A stretch of DNA of 64,000 bases, from positions 42,452,077 to 42,516,076 of the forward strand of contig NC_084834.1 of assembly GCF_033115175.1 (NCBI RefSeq), written 5' to 3'. Position 1 is the first letter of the stretch. Each line of letters begins with the position of its first letter. The notes below the pieces were generated by a model. That model had not been told where the DNA came from. It saw only the letters and a list, made by a program, of their open reading frames with translations, and did no database searches. The position numbers were made by a program, and so were the translations under genes. This stretch comes from Lepus europaeus (Eukaryota; Chordata; Mammalia; Lagomorpha; Leporidae). Below, piece by piece: positions 43,483 to 54,127 of this stretch.

Positions 43483-44121
43483 TGATATCGGAATTTGGCC
43501 CCCTAAAATATGTACGAAATGTGGCCCCTTAAAGTTCCCCAGAAGTCCCACCTGGGGTACCACATATGTTATTGGAATTTGGGGCAGCATACGATATTAC
43601 CATACATTTATTAATAAGTTCCCAATATTAATAAGCCCGAGTGGGTTCTTGCCTAATATTCAGAGAATTCTGAATACCAGCATAAATGAACGAGGTAGCA
43701 TGATACATTTTAAGCTTTTATTTAGTGAGAAAAATGCATAGGAAAGTGAGAGCTTTATCTAAGATATAAGGGTAAATCTGGGTTCATATCGAGCACCAGA
43801 AACCAGCCACGTGAAGGAGCATCTAAGCCAGGAAGCATAGGGTGGGTTGGCCCGAAGGCCACTCACCCTGAAGATGCAGGGCTACAGCCAGCCCCCTACT
43901 GGCAAGAGGGCAGCGCAAGGAAAAAGGAGGAAAGGAGTCGTACACACCCTGTCCCAGACTTTTAATCCATTTTCAAAGGGGAGTGGTTAATTAACCTGAT
44001 TGGCTGGTGGGCATTCAGGTGTGGCCAGGTAGGGGCATGAGTTCACACATGGGTGTGGCGAAGGTGTGGTCTTCCAGCTCACAAACCTAGTCAATTTTAA
44101 CCTGTATGCCTGTCTACTTCA
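43483..44121 (-). mobile_element. Solo LTR of an endogenous retrovirus, 4-bp target duplication
   Basis: The 639-bp unit reads TG..CA on either strand (plus-strand ends TGATATCGG and TCTACTTCA). It is flanked by GTTT at 43479-43482 and 44122-44125. The mariner transposase reading is interrupted at exactly these points. On the minus strand there are AATAAA signals (CTAAATAAAAGC and TTAATAAATG) and a GC-rich U3-like half. No internal viral genes remain, as expected after LTR-LTR recombination. A 4-bp duplication suits a gammaretrovirus-like (ERV1) integrase. Confidence 0.85.
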
Positions 44122-44394
44122 GTTTGAGTAGTTTTCTCAAAACAGTCTCCTAATAAGCAAATGTAATCATGTTTAGACCTTCTGAAAAAATAAGTGCCTT
44201 GGGCATCTAGAAATTTGTTCTCATGATCATTGATTTTGACCATTTCTATTTAGACTGGACCACTTCTACACCTTGGCTGCCAATGCTTTGATTGTCCTTT
44301 GTAGCCATATTACATCTCATGTTTAATTCTTTGAAATAATATTTTAGGATTTTGATCCCACTTTTTGAAAATTTCCATTTAAAGCTCCTCTCAG

Positions 44395-44756
44395 GGCTAG
44401 CACTGTGACATTGTGGGTGAAGCTGCCGCCTGCAGTGCCAGCATCCCATATAGGTGCCAGTTCGTGTCCCCGGCTGCTCCACTTCCAATCCAGCTCTGTG
44501 CTGTGACCTGGGACAGCAGTAGAAGATGGCCCAAGTCCTTGGACACCTGCACCTACTTGGTAATACCTGGAGGAAGCTCCTGGATCCTGGCTTCAGATTG
44601 GTAAAGCTCTGGTTGTTGCTGTCAATTGTGGAGTGAACTAGCAGATGGAAAACCTCTCTCTCTCTCATTCTGTTTCTCTCTCTCTCTGCCTCTCCTTCTC
44701 TGTCTGTGTAACTCTGACTTTCAAATAAATAAATAAATCTTAAAAAAAAAAAAAAA
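44395..44756 (+). mobile_element. CSINE inserted in mariner transposase
   Basis: GGGCTAGCACTGTGACATTG head, CCAGTTCGTGTCC B-box region, GATGGCCCAAGTCCTTGG, CT tract and AAATAAATAAATAAATC tail with A14. AAAGCTCCTCT and AAAGCTCTGCT flank it. Confidence 0.93.
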
Positions 44757-45347
44757 GCTCTGCTGTTATCTGCAACTGATCTGGGGGTCCACAGTTTTGG
44801 CATCAATTGGTCAGGCAATTTACTCTACTTTAATTTCTCAGAATTGCATAAACTGAACCCATCAATATGTCTACAGTATTGGCCACCATTTTTGCTATAA
44901 ATTGTTGGTCCTTTTCAGTTAGGAAATGAGCAAGATTAATCTCTTACCACTGATGTGAGTGATCTTCTGCTGCAGGCTTCATCTTCAATATCCTGTGTCC
45001 CTTCTTAAAGTAATTTGTCAATTTGTAACCTATTTATTAGTGGGTGCATTGTTCCCATACATTTTTTTGTAAATGTCAATGATTTAAGTATTGTTTCATC
45101 TTCATTTCATCATACATTAGTTGTTTAATGCTGCACTGATATGGGTTCTGAATGAACTTACGTATTATTCTTTGTTATACCTCAAATTAAATTCTATTCA
45201 GTCTTGTTATAAAAAAGTTAATATGAGTTTATTTTGGCACTAAAATGTTGGAACCCATGCATATTTTTCTCAATATTCACACTTCATTAATTTTTTAAGA
45301 TTGATCATATTATTCTTATTATTGGAAATTTCAAGATAACAAATACT

Positions 45348-45735
45348 ATGGTTTGAATATGTTTTGGCCCCTCTGAAGCACATGTTGAAATTTTATTCCC
45401 ATAGTAATAAACTTGAAAAGTGGTGGGGAATTTCAGATGTAATTGAGTCATTACGACATATGAATGCCTTTTTTTCAGAGGAAAGTGTTAGTTAACATGG
45501 GTGTTTATCCTCCTTTTTTCCCTTTCACTTGGATCCCCTTTCCCTTCTATATTTCTCCACGAGTTGAAGCACTGTAGAGACTTCTCCAGAAGCTGAGAAA
45601 ATGCTAATACTAGGCTGTTACTCTTCCCAGCTTCAAGTTGCAGAAGGGAAAAAGAAAAAAAGGAAGAAAATTCTCTTTTCATTACAAATTATACAGTTCA
45701 GCTATTCTGTTGTGGTGACAGAAAATGAGTAAAGA
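45348..45735 (+). mobile_element. MaLR-type LTR (MST/MLT1-like)
   Basis: Characteristic order: TATGGTTTGAATATG start, CACATGTTGAAATTTTATTC, CTTCTCCAGAAGCTGAG, ATGCTAATACTAGGC, TTCATTACAAATTATACAG and a GAGTAAAGACA end. This matches the ERVL-MaLR LTRs of placental mammals. Old, diverged, non-coding. Confidence 0.75.
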
Positions 45736-45861
45736 CATCGACCTTATGTCACTTAAAATAAAATGAGAAATTATATCACAACCTAAGTTCCTATTGCTTC
45801 TAGACTTTTCTCAAATATGAGGGAGAATGTACTCTCATTGTAATTTAATAATGAAGACTTG

Positions 45862-46101
45862 GTGAGTGTTTGGAACAGTGTTTAATTCACCACTTAGAAT
45901 ACCCACTTCCATTACCATAGTGTCTGGGTTCAAGTCCTGCCTCTGATTTGATTCTAGCTCTCTGCTACAGTGTACCTTGGGAGACAGAAGGCCATATACA
46001 CAGGAGATTAGGATTGAATTTTAGGTTCTTGGCTTTGGTCTGTTCAGTCCCCAACAGTTTGGGAACATTTAAGTAGTGAACCAAAACAGATTGATTTCTT
46101 T

Positions 46102-46135
<34 letters not shown>

Positions 46136-46172
46136 CCCACCTTTCAAGAGAAATGAAAATAACTAAATTTAA
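45862..46172 (+). mobile_element. Old C-repeat SINE
   Basis: GGGTTCAAGTCCTGCC (B box), GATTCTAGCTCTCTGC, GGTTCTTGGCTTTGG, (CT)n at 46105-46135 and a short A tail. The head is decayed. Confidence 0.78.
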
Positions 46173-47029
46173 AAAGAAACTACAGGGATCACTTTCTTTA
46201 ACAAATTAGTAATGATGGCCATATAGTTTATTATTCAAAATGGGAAAGTTTTGAGATTACAAATAGTTCTAATATCAATTTTGCTGATGTGCAAGGCACA
46301 TTGAGATATATATCTACTCTTAGGGAGCCAACTCCAGGTTGTTCTGATGCTTATTACATAAACTATCCTCACTGATATTTAAAATTAACTAATTCAAATA
46401 CTACCATATTGTATCTGATAGGTTCGTCATTCCAAATAAGAAAGATAAGAGGTGGATATGATAATATCAACACAATGGCAATTAAATTTCAACACGAGTT
46501 TTGGAAGGCACTTGCACATTAACATTTCATTTTAGCATTCCACTCCTCATTCCTCAAAACTTATATCTTTCTCATATATACAGTATATTCATCCCACCCT
46601 AAAAAGGTCCCAAAATATCATTGAGTTCAGGTTGGATTTTACTATAGTGATAACTGATTCTTTAAGTCAACAGTTGATAAATAGTGAAGAATTATTCCTT
46701 ACTATTGCTAGAGTGATACTGACTACAACTCTGGTCCACTTTTTATTCACCTGGAACTCAGAGATTAACAAAGTTAACTCTAAGTAAAACATTTCTGATC
46801 TGAAGGTAGAAGGGGTAAAAAGCAGGAAACCATTTTTTGGCTCTTAGAGATTCCATTCAAAATCAACATAAGTTGCTTTGGCCCACATTTCACTATCCTC
46901 TTTCAACCAAGGACAACACCTGTCTGAACCATCAGAAATATCACACCAATAAAATCCTTCTATAAAAAAAATAACAGTGCAAAGAATATTTTAACTTTTA
47001 TAATTGCAAATACAAGGGAAAAAAAGATG
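46173..47029. other. AT-rich unique stretch, nothing recognised
   Basis: No coding frame or clear repeat is seen. Confidence 0.45.
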
Positions 47030-48017
47030 ACAATGATAGGCAGCACTCTAAGATAGTCCTCAAGATTCCTGTTCTCTGTTGTATGAGCCCTGTATAATCC
47101 CTCCCCTTTGATACCTGTGTAGAATATGAATGTGATGGTATATCACTGTTATGATTTTACTATCTCTTATGGCAAAAAATCTTTATATGTAGTTAAAATA
47201 CCTAATTTGTTGAATTTGAGTTCATCATAAGTACATTAATGTAAATGAGCTTGACATATCAAGGTAAACCTTAAAAAGAGATTAGAAAGATTTGGAGGCA
47301 AAGACATTTGATTGCTGGTAATGCAGTAACAGATCACCGCGTTGTATGGAGTGCTATCAGACAGTTAGTAGAGGCAGCCTATAGGAGCTGATAAAAGTCT
47401 TTGTTTGAAGCTGGTGCCATGGCTCACTTGGCTAATCCTCCGCCTGCGGTGCCGGCACCCCGGGGTTCTAGTCCCGGTTGGGATACCGGATTCTGTCCCG
47501 GTTGCTCTTCTTCTAGTCCAGATCTCTGCTGTGGCCCGGGGCAGTGGAGGATGGCCCAAGTGGTTGGGCCCTGCACCCGCATGGGAGACCTGGAGGAAGC
47601 ACCTGGCTCCTGGCTTCGGATCGGTGCAGCGCACCAGCCGTAGCGGCCATTTGTGGGGTGAACCAACGGAAAAGGAAGACCTTTCTCTCTGTCTCTTTCT
47701 CTCTCTGTCTAACTCTACCTGTCAAAAAAAAAAAAAAAAAAAGTCTTTGGTTGAAAGCCAAGAATGGGGGTTCTCCACATTCAAACAACAGGACTTTAAT
47801 TATTTAAACAATTAATGAGTTTAGCAGATGATCCTGAGTCTCAGATAAGGTTATAGCCTAGCTGACTTCTTACTGCAAACTTGTGAATCCCTGAGCTGAG
47901 AAGCTAACTAATCCTTATTCAGACTGAGGATAAGAAATGAGAACAAGTAAATGGGGCTTCCTTTATGTAACTAAGTTTTGTAGAAATTGTTATAGAGAAG
48001 CAAATAAGTAATATAAT
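47030..48017 (+). mobile_element. Ancient LTR-like repeat split by a CSINE2, family uncertain
   Basis: CAGCCTATAGGAGCTGAT, ACTTGTGAATCCCTGAG, CTAACTAATCCTTATTC and TAACTAAGTTTTGTAG..TTGTTATAG follow the order of a common old mammalian LTR-type repeat ('..taagccactaagttttgtggtaatttgttacag..'). I cannot name the subfamily with confidence. Confidence 0.5.
47410..47738 (+). mobile_element. CSINE2 with 17-bp target duplication
   Basis: GCTGGTGCCATGGCTCACTT head, GGTTCTAGTCC B box, full body and A tail. The flanks AAAAGTCTTTGTTTGAA (47393-47409) and AAAAGTCTTTGGTTGAA (47739-47755) differ at one base. Confidence 0.95.
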
Positions 48018-48032
48018 TACCTTAAAACTTCT

Positions 48033-48065
<33 letters not shown>

Positions 48066-48382
48066 ACAGGCAGAGTGGATAGTGAGAGAGAGAGAGACAG
48101 AGAGAAAGGTCTTCCTTTATGTCGTTGGTTCACCCTCCAATGGCCGCTGCGGCCAGTGCATCTCACTGATCTGAAGCCAGGAGCCAGGTGCTTCTCCTGG
48201 TCTCCCATGCGGGTGCAGGGCCCAAGGACTTGGGCCATCCTCCACTGCCTTCCCGGGCCATAGCAGAGAGCTGGCCTGGAAGAGGGGCAACCGGGATAGA
48301 ATCCAGCGCCCTGACCAGGACTAGAACCCAGTGTGCCGGCGCCGCAAGGCAGAGGATTAGCCTGTTAAGCCAAGGTGCCAGC
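48033..48382 (-). mobile_element. Young CSINE2 with perfect 15-bp target duplication
   Basis: A T tract of about 30 nt, TTGACAGGCAGAGTGGATAG, full body and CAAGGTGCCAGC head. TACCTTAAAACTTCT occurs at 48018-48032 and 48383-48397. Confidence 0.96.
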
Positions 48383-48401
48383 TACCTTAAAACTTCTATA
48401 T

Positions 48402-48733
48402 GGGGCCAGCACTGTGGCAGAGCAGGTAAAGCTGCAGCCTGCAGCACTGGCATCCATTATGGGCACCAGTTCTAGTCCCAGCTACTCTACTTCAGATCTG
48501 GCTCCCTACTAATGTGCCTTGGAAAGTGGTGAAAGATAGCCCAAGTGCTTGGGCCCCTGCCGACCTGGCACAAAGCTTCTGACTCCTGGGTTTGGCCTGG
48601 CCCAGCCCTGGCCATTATGGCCATTTTGTGAGTAAACTATCAGATGAAAAATCTCTCTGTGTCTCTCTGCCTCTCCCTCTCTGTATCTCTGCCTTTCAAA
48701 TAAACAAGTAAATCTTAAACAAACAAAAAAAAA
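48402..48733 (+). mobile_element. CSINE, head-to-head with the preceding CSINE2
   Basis: GGGGCCAGCACTGTGGCAGAG head, CCAGTTCTAGTCCCAGC, GCCCAAGTGCTTGGGCC, CT tract and AAATAAACAAGTAAATC tail. Only about 20 bp separate the two heads. Confidence 0.93.
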
Positions 48734-48749
48734 TTCTTCTATGGCATTA

Positions 48750-49817
48750 ATTATTCTTACAAGAGTAACAATAATAACAACACCAAGGACAACTCTGATA
48801 CTCCTTTACTTTTGATAGGCGATACTACTGCTGAACTTCTGTAAGAATATGCCCAAATATGCTATTAGATTTACAACAGCAAATTAAACAGTATGTGCTA
48901 TTTTCACTTTCTTAATAAAATAATAAATATCTATGAATTGGAGAACAATAGCCTATGAAATTATTATACTTACACCCTCAGTAGATTTACTCATGCTGTG
49001 TTTCATACTTTTTAGAATTTTATGTCTTTCAAATAAGTAAAATAAATCTTTCAATGAAATAAAATAAAATCCAAGAAAAAATATGGTAGAACAATTCTAA
49101 AAACACCGACCTCAAGCTATTCAGAGGCTTTCTTCCTATTCCTTGTTTTGATAAGACACTGATTTTGGTTATTGCCCTTTAAAAACTACTTCTGATGAAA
49201 ATCTCTGGAATACTGGATATTTCAGTATGAATTTTGTAAAATAATATCTATGATGTTAAGCACATTTTTAGTCTTCCATAGTAGTTCACACTAAAGCAAA
49301 TGTATTTGTAATACATGTAAAAGAAATTAGATTTTACTATTCATTTCCAACTCTTTTGGGTTTCATCTTTGATAATAAAAAGTTTAATTCAATGAAAATT
49401 TTTTGCCATTTCCCTCTATCAGCTTAGAAATGTAGCTTAAAAAAGAGTTCTCCTGGATTATTCTACTTGACATAAATTGAAATTCATAGACTACATGTCA
49501 AATAAGAAAAATGTAGATTTTACTTAAGTGTCTGATTTATGTTTGATTTCATCAATTTTGGAAAATTAAAATTCATCATGTGTTATTCTTACTAATCTCT
49601 TTTAGTTATTGATTGTCAAATTATACAGGTATACAATTTTACCAGCCACATTTTATACATGCTAAGGGGCATTAATAAATTCCAGCTTAATAAATAACAA
49701 ACGTTTAATTTCCTATGCACATATGTATAATACAGTTGTAATTTTGTTAATTCGTAATTCTTTTTGTGAAATAATATTCTATTTAATAATCATTCCATGT
49801 AAGCACTCAAATTGTTT
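48750..49817. other. AT-rich unique stretch, nothing recognised
   Basis: No coding frame or clear repeat is seen. Confidence 0.45.
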
Positions 49818-49833
49818 TATATTTACTAATTTT

Positions 49834-50159
49834 TTTTTTTTTTTGACAGGCAGAGTGGATAGTGAGAGAGGACAGAGAGAAAGGTCTTCCTTTTTGCCGC
49901 TGGTTCACCCTCCAATGGCCGCTGCGGCTGGCACATTGTGCTGATGCAAAGCCAGGAGCCAGGTGCTTCTCCTGGTCTCCCATGCAGGTGCAGGGCCCAA
50001 GCACTTGGGCCATCCTCCACTGCCTTCCCGGGCCATAGCAGAGAGCTGGCCTGGAAGAGGGGCAACCGGGATAGAATCCACAGCCCCAAATGGGACTAGA
50101 ACCCGGTGTGCCGGTGCCGCTAGGTGGAGGATTAGCTTGTTAAGCCATGGCGCTGGCCA
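49834..50159 (-). mobile_element. Young CSINE2 with perfect 16-bp target duplication
   Basis: TTGACAGGCAGAGTGGATAG, CACCCTCCAATGGCCGCTG, GGGACTAGAACCCGGTG and AAGCCATGGCGCTGGCC. TATATTTACTAATTTT occurs at 49818-49833 and 50160-50175. Confidence 0.96.
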
Positions 50160-50194
50160 TATATTTACTAATTTTGTGTCTTTTCTTAAAATTT

Positions 50195-50388
50195 ATTTTT
50201 AAGATTTGTTTTATTTATTTAAGAGGCAGAGTGACATAAAGAGAGGCAGAGACAGAGATCTTCCATCTACTGGTTCACTTCTCAAAAGGCCACAATGGTC
50301 TGTGCTGGGCCAAGTGAAACCAGGGCACCAGGAACTCCTTCTGTGTCTCCTGTGTGTGGTGGGGATACAACTAATTGGGTAATATTCT
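50195..50388 (-). mobile_element. Older CSINE, 3' part of a chimeric SINE
   Basis: AAGATTTGTTTTATTTATTT, GACAGAGATCTTCCATC, CTACTGGTTCACTTCTC, CAGGGCACCAGGAACTCC and AATTGGGTAATATTCTG, then a switch inside the body to CSINE2 sequence. Confidence 0.85.
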
Positions 50389-50531
50389 GTTTCCCTCCAA
50401 TGGTCTCCAGGAGCCACGTGCTTCTCCTGGTCTCCCATGCGGGTGCAGGGCCCAAGGACTTGGGCCATCCTCCACTGCCTTCCCGGGCCATAGCAGAGAG
50501 CTGGCCTGGAAGAGGGGCAACCAGGATAGAC
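50389..50531 (-). mobile_element. CSINE2 deletion-variant fragment, 5' part of a chimeric SINE
   Basis: CCCTCCAATGGTCTCCAGGAG then CACGTGCTTCTCCTGG, running to AGAGGGGCAACCAGGATAG. The CCAATGGTCTCCAGGAGCC junction is the same deletion join as at 18458. Neither tail nor head is present. An old L1 continues to the right. Confidence 0.85.
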
Positions 50532-51365
50532 ATCAAATGTTGGCAAAGATATACAGCAATACAAAACCTCATTCATTGTTGGTGGGAAAACAAAATTTTA
50601 CAGCTGGTGTGGAAGATAGTTTGCCCATTCTTTTTGGAAAACAAAAATATTTTTTCTACGTTATTCTGCATTCAAGCTCCTTGATATTAATTTATAGGAG
50701 TCAAAAAATTACCTCTACAAAAAAAAAATCGACATGTGAGTGTTTATAGCTGCTTTATTCATAATTACCCAGATCTGGAAAGCTCTGAGATGTACTATAG
50801 TGGGTGAATGGGTGAATAAACCAGAGTACATCCAGACAATGGGACAATATTAAGTGCTAAGAAAAAATTGATAGAATGGCATGGATGAACAATACATGCA
50901 TATTAATGAGTAAAAGAAGCCCATCTGGAAATACCCAGTCCCATATGATTCCAAGTTAACTATTTTCTCAAAAAGACAAAACAACAAAGACAGCTAAAAT
51001 CTTTGATTGCTAAGAGGTAGACTTGAGAAATGGCTGAAAAGAAGGAGCAAAGATGTATTTCAGTGCAATTAAAATACTCTATAAGATACTATAACGGTGA
51101 ATAAAGGTCATTATACATTTGTCAAAAATCATAGAATCTACAATAACCAGAATGAGACCTATTGTAAATTATGTACTTTGCTTAATAATCATATTTTAGT
51201 AAAGGTCCATCAATTGTAAAAGATGTCATGTGGTCTGCTAGGGGGATGCGGAAAATGAGGAAGGCTACATGGGGTCAGGTAGCATGTAAGAAATCTGTGT
51301 GTAGCTGCTCAATTTTTCCGTGGATCAAAATGTGCTCTAATTTTTTAAAGTCACTATAAACAACA
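50532..51365 (+). pseudogene. Ancient L1, ORF2 3' end and trailer (sense)
   Basis: CATCAAATGTTGGCAAAG, ATTCATTGTTGGTGGGAA, TTTATAGCTGCTTTATTC, GTACATCCAGACAATGGG, GATGAACAATACATGC and GATTGCTAAGAGGTAGAC follow sense L1 order. Stops throughout. Confidence 0.82.
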
Positions 51366-51615
51366 TGTCTGTTTTGATGTACTGCATAGTGTACAGAAAT
51401 CAATTCACAATGACTTAAGAAACTAAATACTAATAGAATCAATGAAAAAAATTAGTATCATATATCTCATAGCAACACTACATATCCCTGAATATTGTAT
51501 TTAATAAGAAACTTTCAGATAAAGAAAACTAATTAATCCTTGATTTGTGGATATTATCATCAATGGTCTAGATGTAGCCATCTTTCATTTTATCATATAT
51601 CTATATATGTATTTT

Positions 51616-51942
51616 TAAAAGATTTGTTTATTTATTTGAAAGAGTTACACAGAAACAGAAGAGGAGGCAGAGAGAGAGAGAAAGAGAGAGGTCTTCCATT
51701 TGCTCGTTCACTCCCCAGTTAGTGGCTGTAGCTGCGCTGATCAGAAGCCAGGAGCAAGGAGTTTCTTCTGGGTCTCCCATAAGGTTGCAGGGGCCCAAGG
51801 ACTTGGGCATCTTCTACTGCTTTCCCAGGCCATAACAGAGAGCTGGATTGGAAGTGGAGCAGCTGGGATTCGAATGAGCACTCATATGGGATGGCAGCAC
51901 TGCAGGTGGCAGCTTTACCCACTACACCACAACGTCAGCCCC
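51616..51942 (-). mobile_element. CSINE
   Basis: AAGATTTGTTTATTTATTTG, GGCAGAGAGAGAGAGAAAG, GAAGTGGAGCAGCTGGGATTC, CTACACCACAACGTCAGCCC. Full length; the flanks are both AT-rich and a duplication is hard to fix. Confidence 0.93.
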
Positions 51943-52021
51943 ATTTATATATTTTTAATTCATTCATGCATTCATTCATTTCTAGTAGCATAAAAAATAC
52001 CTTTGCTTAAGATTTTTTTGG

Positions 52022-52186
52022 GGGGCCGGCACTATGTTGATAGCTCCTGATTTTGGATTGGTCCAGTTCTGGCCATTGTGGCAATTTGGGGAATTAACTA
52101 CCAGATGGAAGATCATACCACCACACACATACCTGCCTCTATCTGTAACTCTGCCTTTCAAATAAATAAAGTAATCTTAAAAAAAA
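52022..52186 (+). mobile_element. Internally deleted CSINE
   Basis: The head GGGGGGCCGGCACTATG jumps straight to the late body (TAGCTCCTGATTTTGGATTG), then GGGGAATTAACTACCAG and AAATAAATAAAG tail. About 170 bp of the middle is missing, including the B box. Confidence 0.88.
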
Positions 52187-52189
52187 AAA

Positions 52190-52471
52190 AAAGAAAGAGA
52201 GAGAGAGAGAGAGAGAGACCCTTCATCAGTTGCTTCACTCCCCAAAAACTTTCAATGGCCAGGACTAGGCCAGGTCAAATTCAGGAGACTGGAAATCTAC
52301 TTAGCTTCCCAAAATGGGTACAGAGGCCCAATAATTGGCCATCTTCTGCTTCTTTCAAAGGTGCATTACGAGAAAACTAAATAGGAATTGGAGCAGCAGA
52401 GATTCAAACCGGCACTCATGAGACAACGGTCTCAGATGGTGGCTTAATTGGCGATACCACAGCACTAGCCT
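52190..52471 (-). mobile_element. CSINE, tail-to-tail with the preceding SINE
   Basis: AAAGAGAGAGAGAGAGAG, TTGCTTCACTCCCCAAAAAC, CAATAATTGGCCATCTTC, GGAATTGGAGCAGCAGAG and GATACCACAGCACTAGCC. Its T-rich tail is merged with the A tail of the left neighbour. Confidence 0.86.
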
Positions 52472-52736
52472 ATGAATACCTCTGAATTCAAACACATCCT
52501 ACATTGCCAGAAGGTTATCTGTGTAAATCAATTCTTCCTGCCTACCTTCCACCTAACCAAAGGATTTAACTTTATTTGAATTTATTTCAACCGTATTTAT
52601 GGTTTGAATTTAAGAATTTGTACAAATATATGTATGTGTACATATATGACAAAACCTTATAGTATTTATCCTTACTAACTATTGGACTTTATTCAAATAA
52701 TTTTACATCATCTATAGTCTTTAGGATTTGCTTTTT

Positions 52737-54113
52737 TTTTTTTTAACTTTTATTTAATGAATATAAATTTCCAAAGTATAGCCCATGGGTTACAATGGCT
52801 TCCCCCCTCCCATAACTTCCCTCCTGCCCGCAATCCTCCCCCTTCCCGCTCCCTTTCCTCTTCCATTCATGTAAAGATTCATTTTCAATTCTCTTTGTAT
52901 ACAGAAGATCAGTTTAGTATATATTAGGTAAAGATTTCAACATTTTGCCCATATAGCAACACAAAGTGAAAAAACTACCATTGGATTACTAATTATAGCA
53001 TTAAATAGCAATGTACAGCACATTAAAGACAGAGATCCTACATAATTTTTTTTTTCAAATTAATTAATTTTCTATGCCATTTCCATTTTAACACCAGGTT
53101 GTTTTTTTTTTTTCATTTCCAATTCTCTTTATATACAGAAGATCAATTCAGTATATAATTAGTAAAGACCTCATCAGTTTGTGCCCACACAGAAACGCAA
53201 AGTATAAAAATACTGTTTCAGTACTAGTTATAGCATCACTTCGCTTTAGACGACACATTAGGGACAGATCCCACATGGGGTGTAAGTACACAGTGACTCC
53301 TGTTGCTGATTTAACAATTTGACACTCCTGTTCATGGCGTCAGTAATCTCCCTAGGCTCTAGTCATGAGTTGCCAGGGCTATGGAAGCCTTTAGAGTTCG
53401 CTGACTTTGGTCTTATTCCGATAGGGTCATAGTCAAAGTGGAAGTTCTCTCCTCCCTTCGGAGAAGGGTACCTCCTTCTTTGAAAAGTATTACAATGTAA
53501 TACTTTATCCTTTTTAGTATTTGTTGTTGTTGTTGTTGTTCTAGTACTATTGGTTGAACTCAGTAATTAACACACAATTATTCTTAGGTGTTTAAATTTT
53601 AACTGAAAAGTGATCCCTGTTAAATCTAAGAGTGGAAAAAGAGAGGGAGGAGATGAACAATTTGGAACATGCTCAATCGGACTGGCCGCAAATGGTGGAG
53701 TTAGAAATGTGCCAGGGGATTCCAACACAATCCCATCAAGATGGCATGTACCAATGCCATCGCACTAGTCCAAGTGATCAATTTCAGCTCACAATTGATA
53801 GTTCTGATAGGTCTAAGAGTCAAAGAGATCACACAAACAAGACAAGTATCTGCTAATACTAACTGATAGAATCAAAAAGGGAGAGAAAGATCCAACATGG
53901 GAAGTGGGATACACAGCAGACTCATAGGATGGCAGATGTCCTAAACAACACTCTGGCCTCAGAATCAGCCCTCAAGGCATTCAGATCTGGCTGAAGAGCC
54001 CATGAGAGTATAGCAGGCATGGAAAGCCAAGATATCATGGAAAAACAAAAAAAAAAGACCTAAATGAATGATCTCTGTGAGTGAGATCCCAGTGGAAAGA
54101 ACGGGGCCATCAA
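52737..54113. mobile_element. Rabbit L1 3' end with 5' inversion, 14-bp target duplication
   Basis: 52737-53482 reads antisense (L1 3' end, as at 31649). 53483-54113 reads sense and covers the adjoining more 5' part of the L1 3' region, ending at CGGGGCCATCAAAGG. The two pieces meet in L1 at the same place (CTTTGA shared), so nothing is lost at the join. AGGATTTGCTTTTT at 52723-52736 and 54114-54127 flanks the whole, so it is a single insertion made by twin priming. Confidence 0.93.
53632..53856 (+). other. Open frame within L1 3' region, copy 3
   Basis: The ATG at 53653 opens a 67-codon frame (MNNLEHAQSDWPQMVE..) ending RDHTNKTSIC at the same stop as the other two L1 copies. A GTG seven codons upstream would extend it to 74. 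No recognised domain. Composition is rich in Q, S, D and T. Confidence 0.35.
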
Positions 54114-54127
54114 AGGATTTGCTTTTT

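Larger units (their letters stand above)
43205..45080 (-). pseudogene. Mariner transposase pseudogene
   Basis: Read on the minus strand in pieces and shifting frames. An N-terminal part has a KDQQFIAKMVANTVD stretch with GSVYAIL, the helix-turn-helix-like region before the conserved PDQLQITAEL/IFKKWDQNPK segment. Next is the AY-stop-ETVLRKL segment. After the solo LTR comes LHHHSHVANH, where families have HHDN, so the catalytic Asp is lost. Then come GCTTGATTTGG (SPDLAPSD region) and TCTTTAAAGGGCAC. Multiple stops and frameshifts leave it inactive. Related to the mammalian Hsmar2-type lineage by end and 3' sequence as I remember them. Confidence 0.78.
42808..45310 (-). mobile_element. Decayed mariner DNA transposon, interrupted three times
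   Basis: The ends are GAGTAGCTTCC..GATAGATGGAAAA (left, from 42808) and, reversed, CTTAAAAAATTAATGAAG (right, to about 45305), consistent with mariner terminal repeats of the CTTCAAAAAGTTCATGG type. Removing a SINE (42885-43197), a solo LTR (43483-44121) and a SINE (44395-44756) leaves about 1.2 kb, close to the usual 1.3 kb of a mariner. The body is a broken transposase gene on the minus strand. The order of insertions gives relative ages. Confidence 0.8.

Noticed and set aside
43370..43570. GTCCCACCTGGGG read as the reversed primer-binding site of a retroviral leader next to a 5' LTR
   Set aside because: The GTTT duplications and the mariner reading on both sides place this sequence inside a 639-bp solo LTR.
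44246..44818. The longest frame of the window (190 codons, minus)
   Set aside because: It runs from mariner transposase remnant through a reversed SINE and back into transposase remnant, so it is not a gene.
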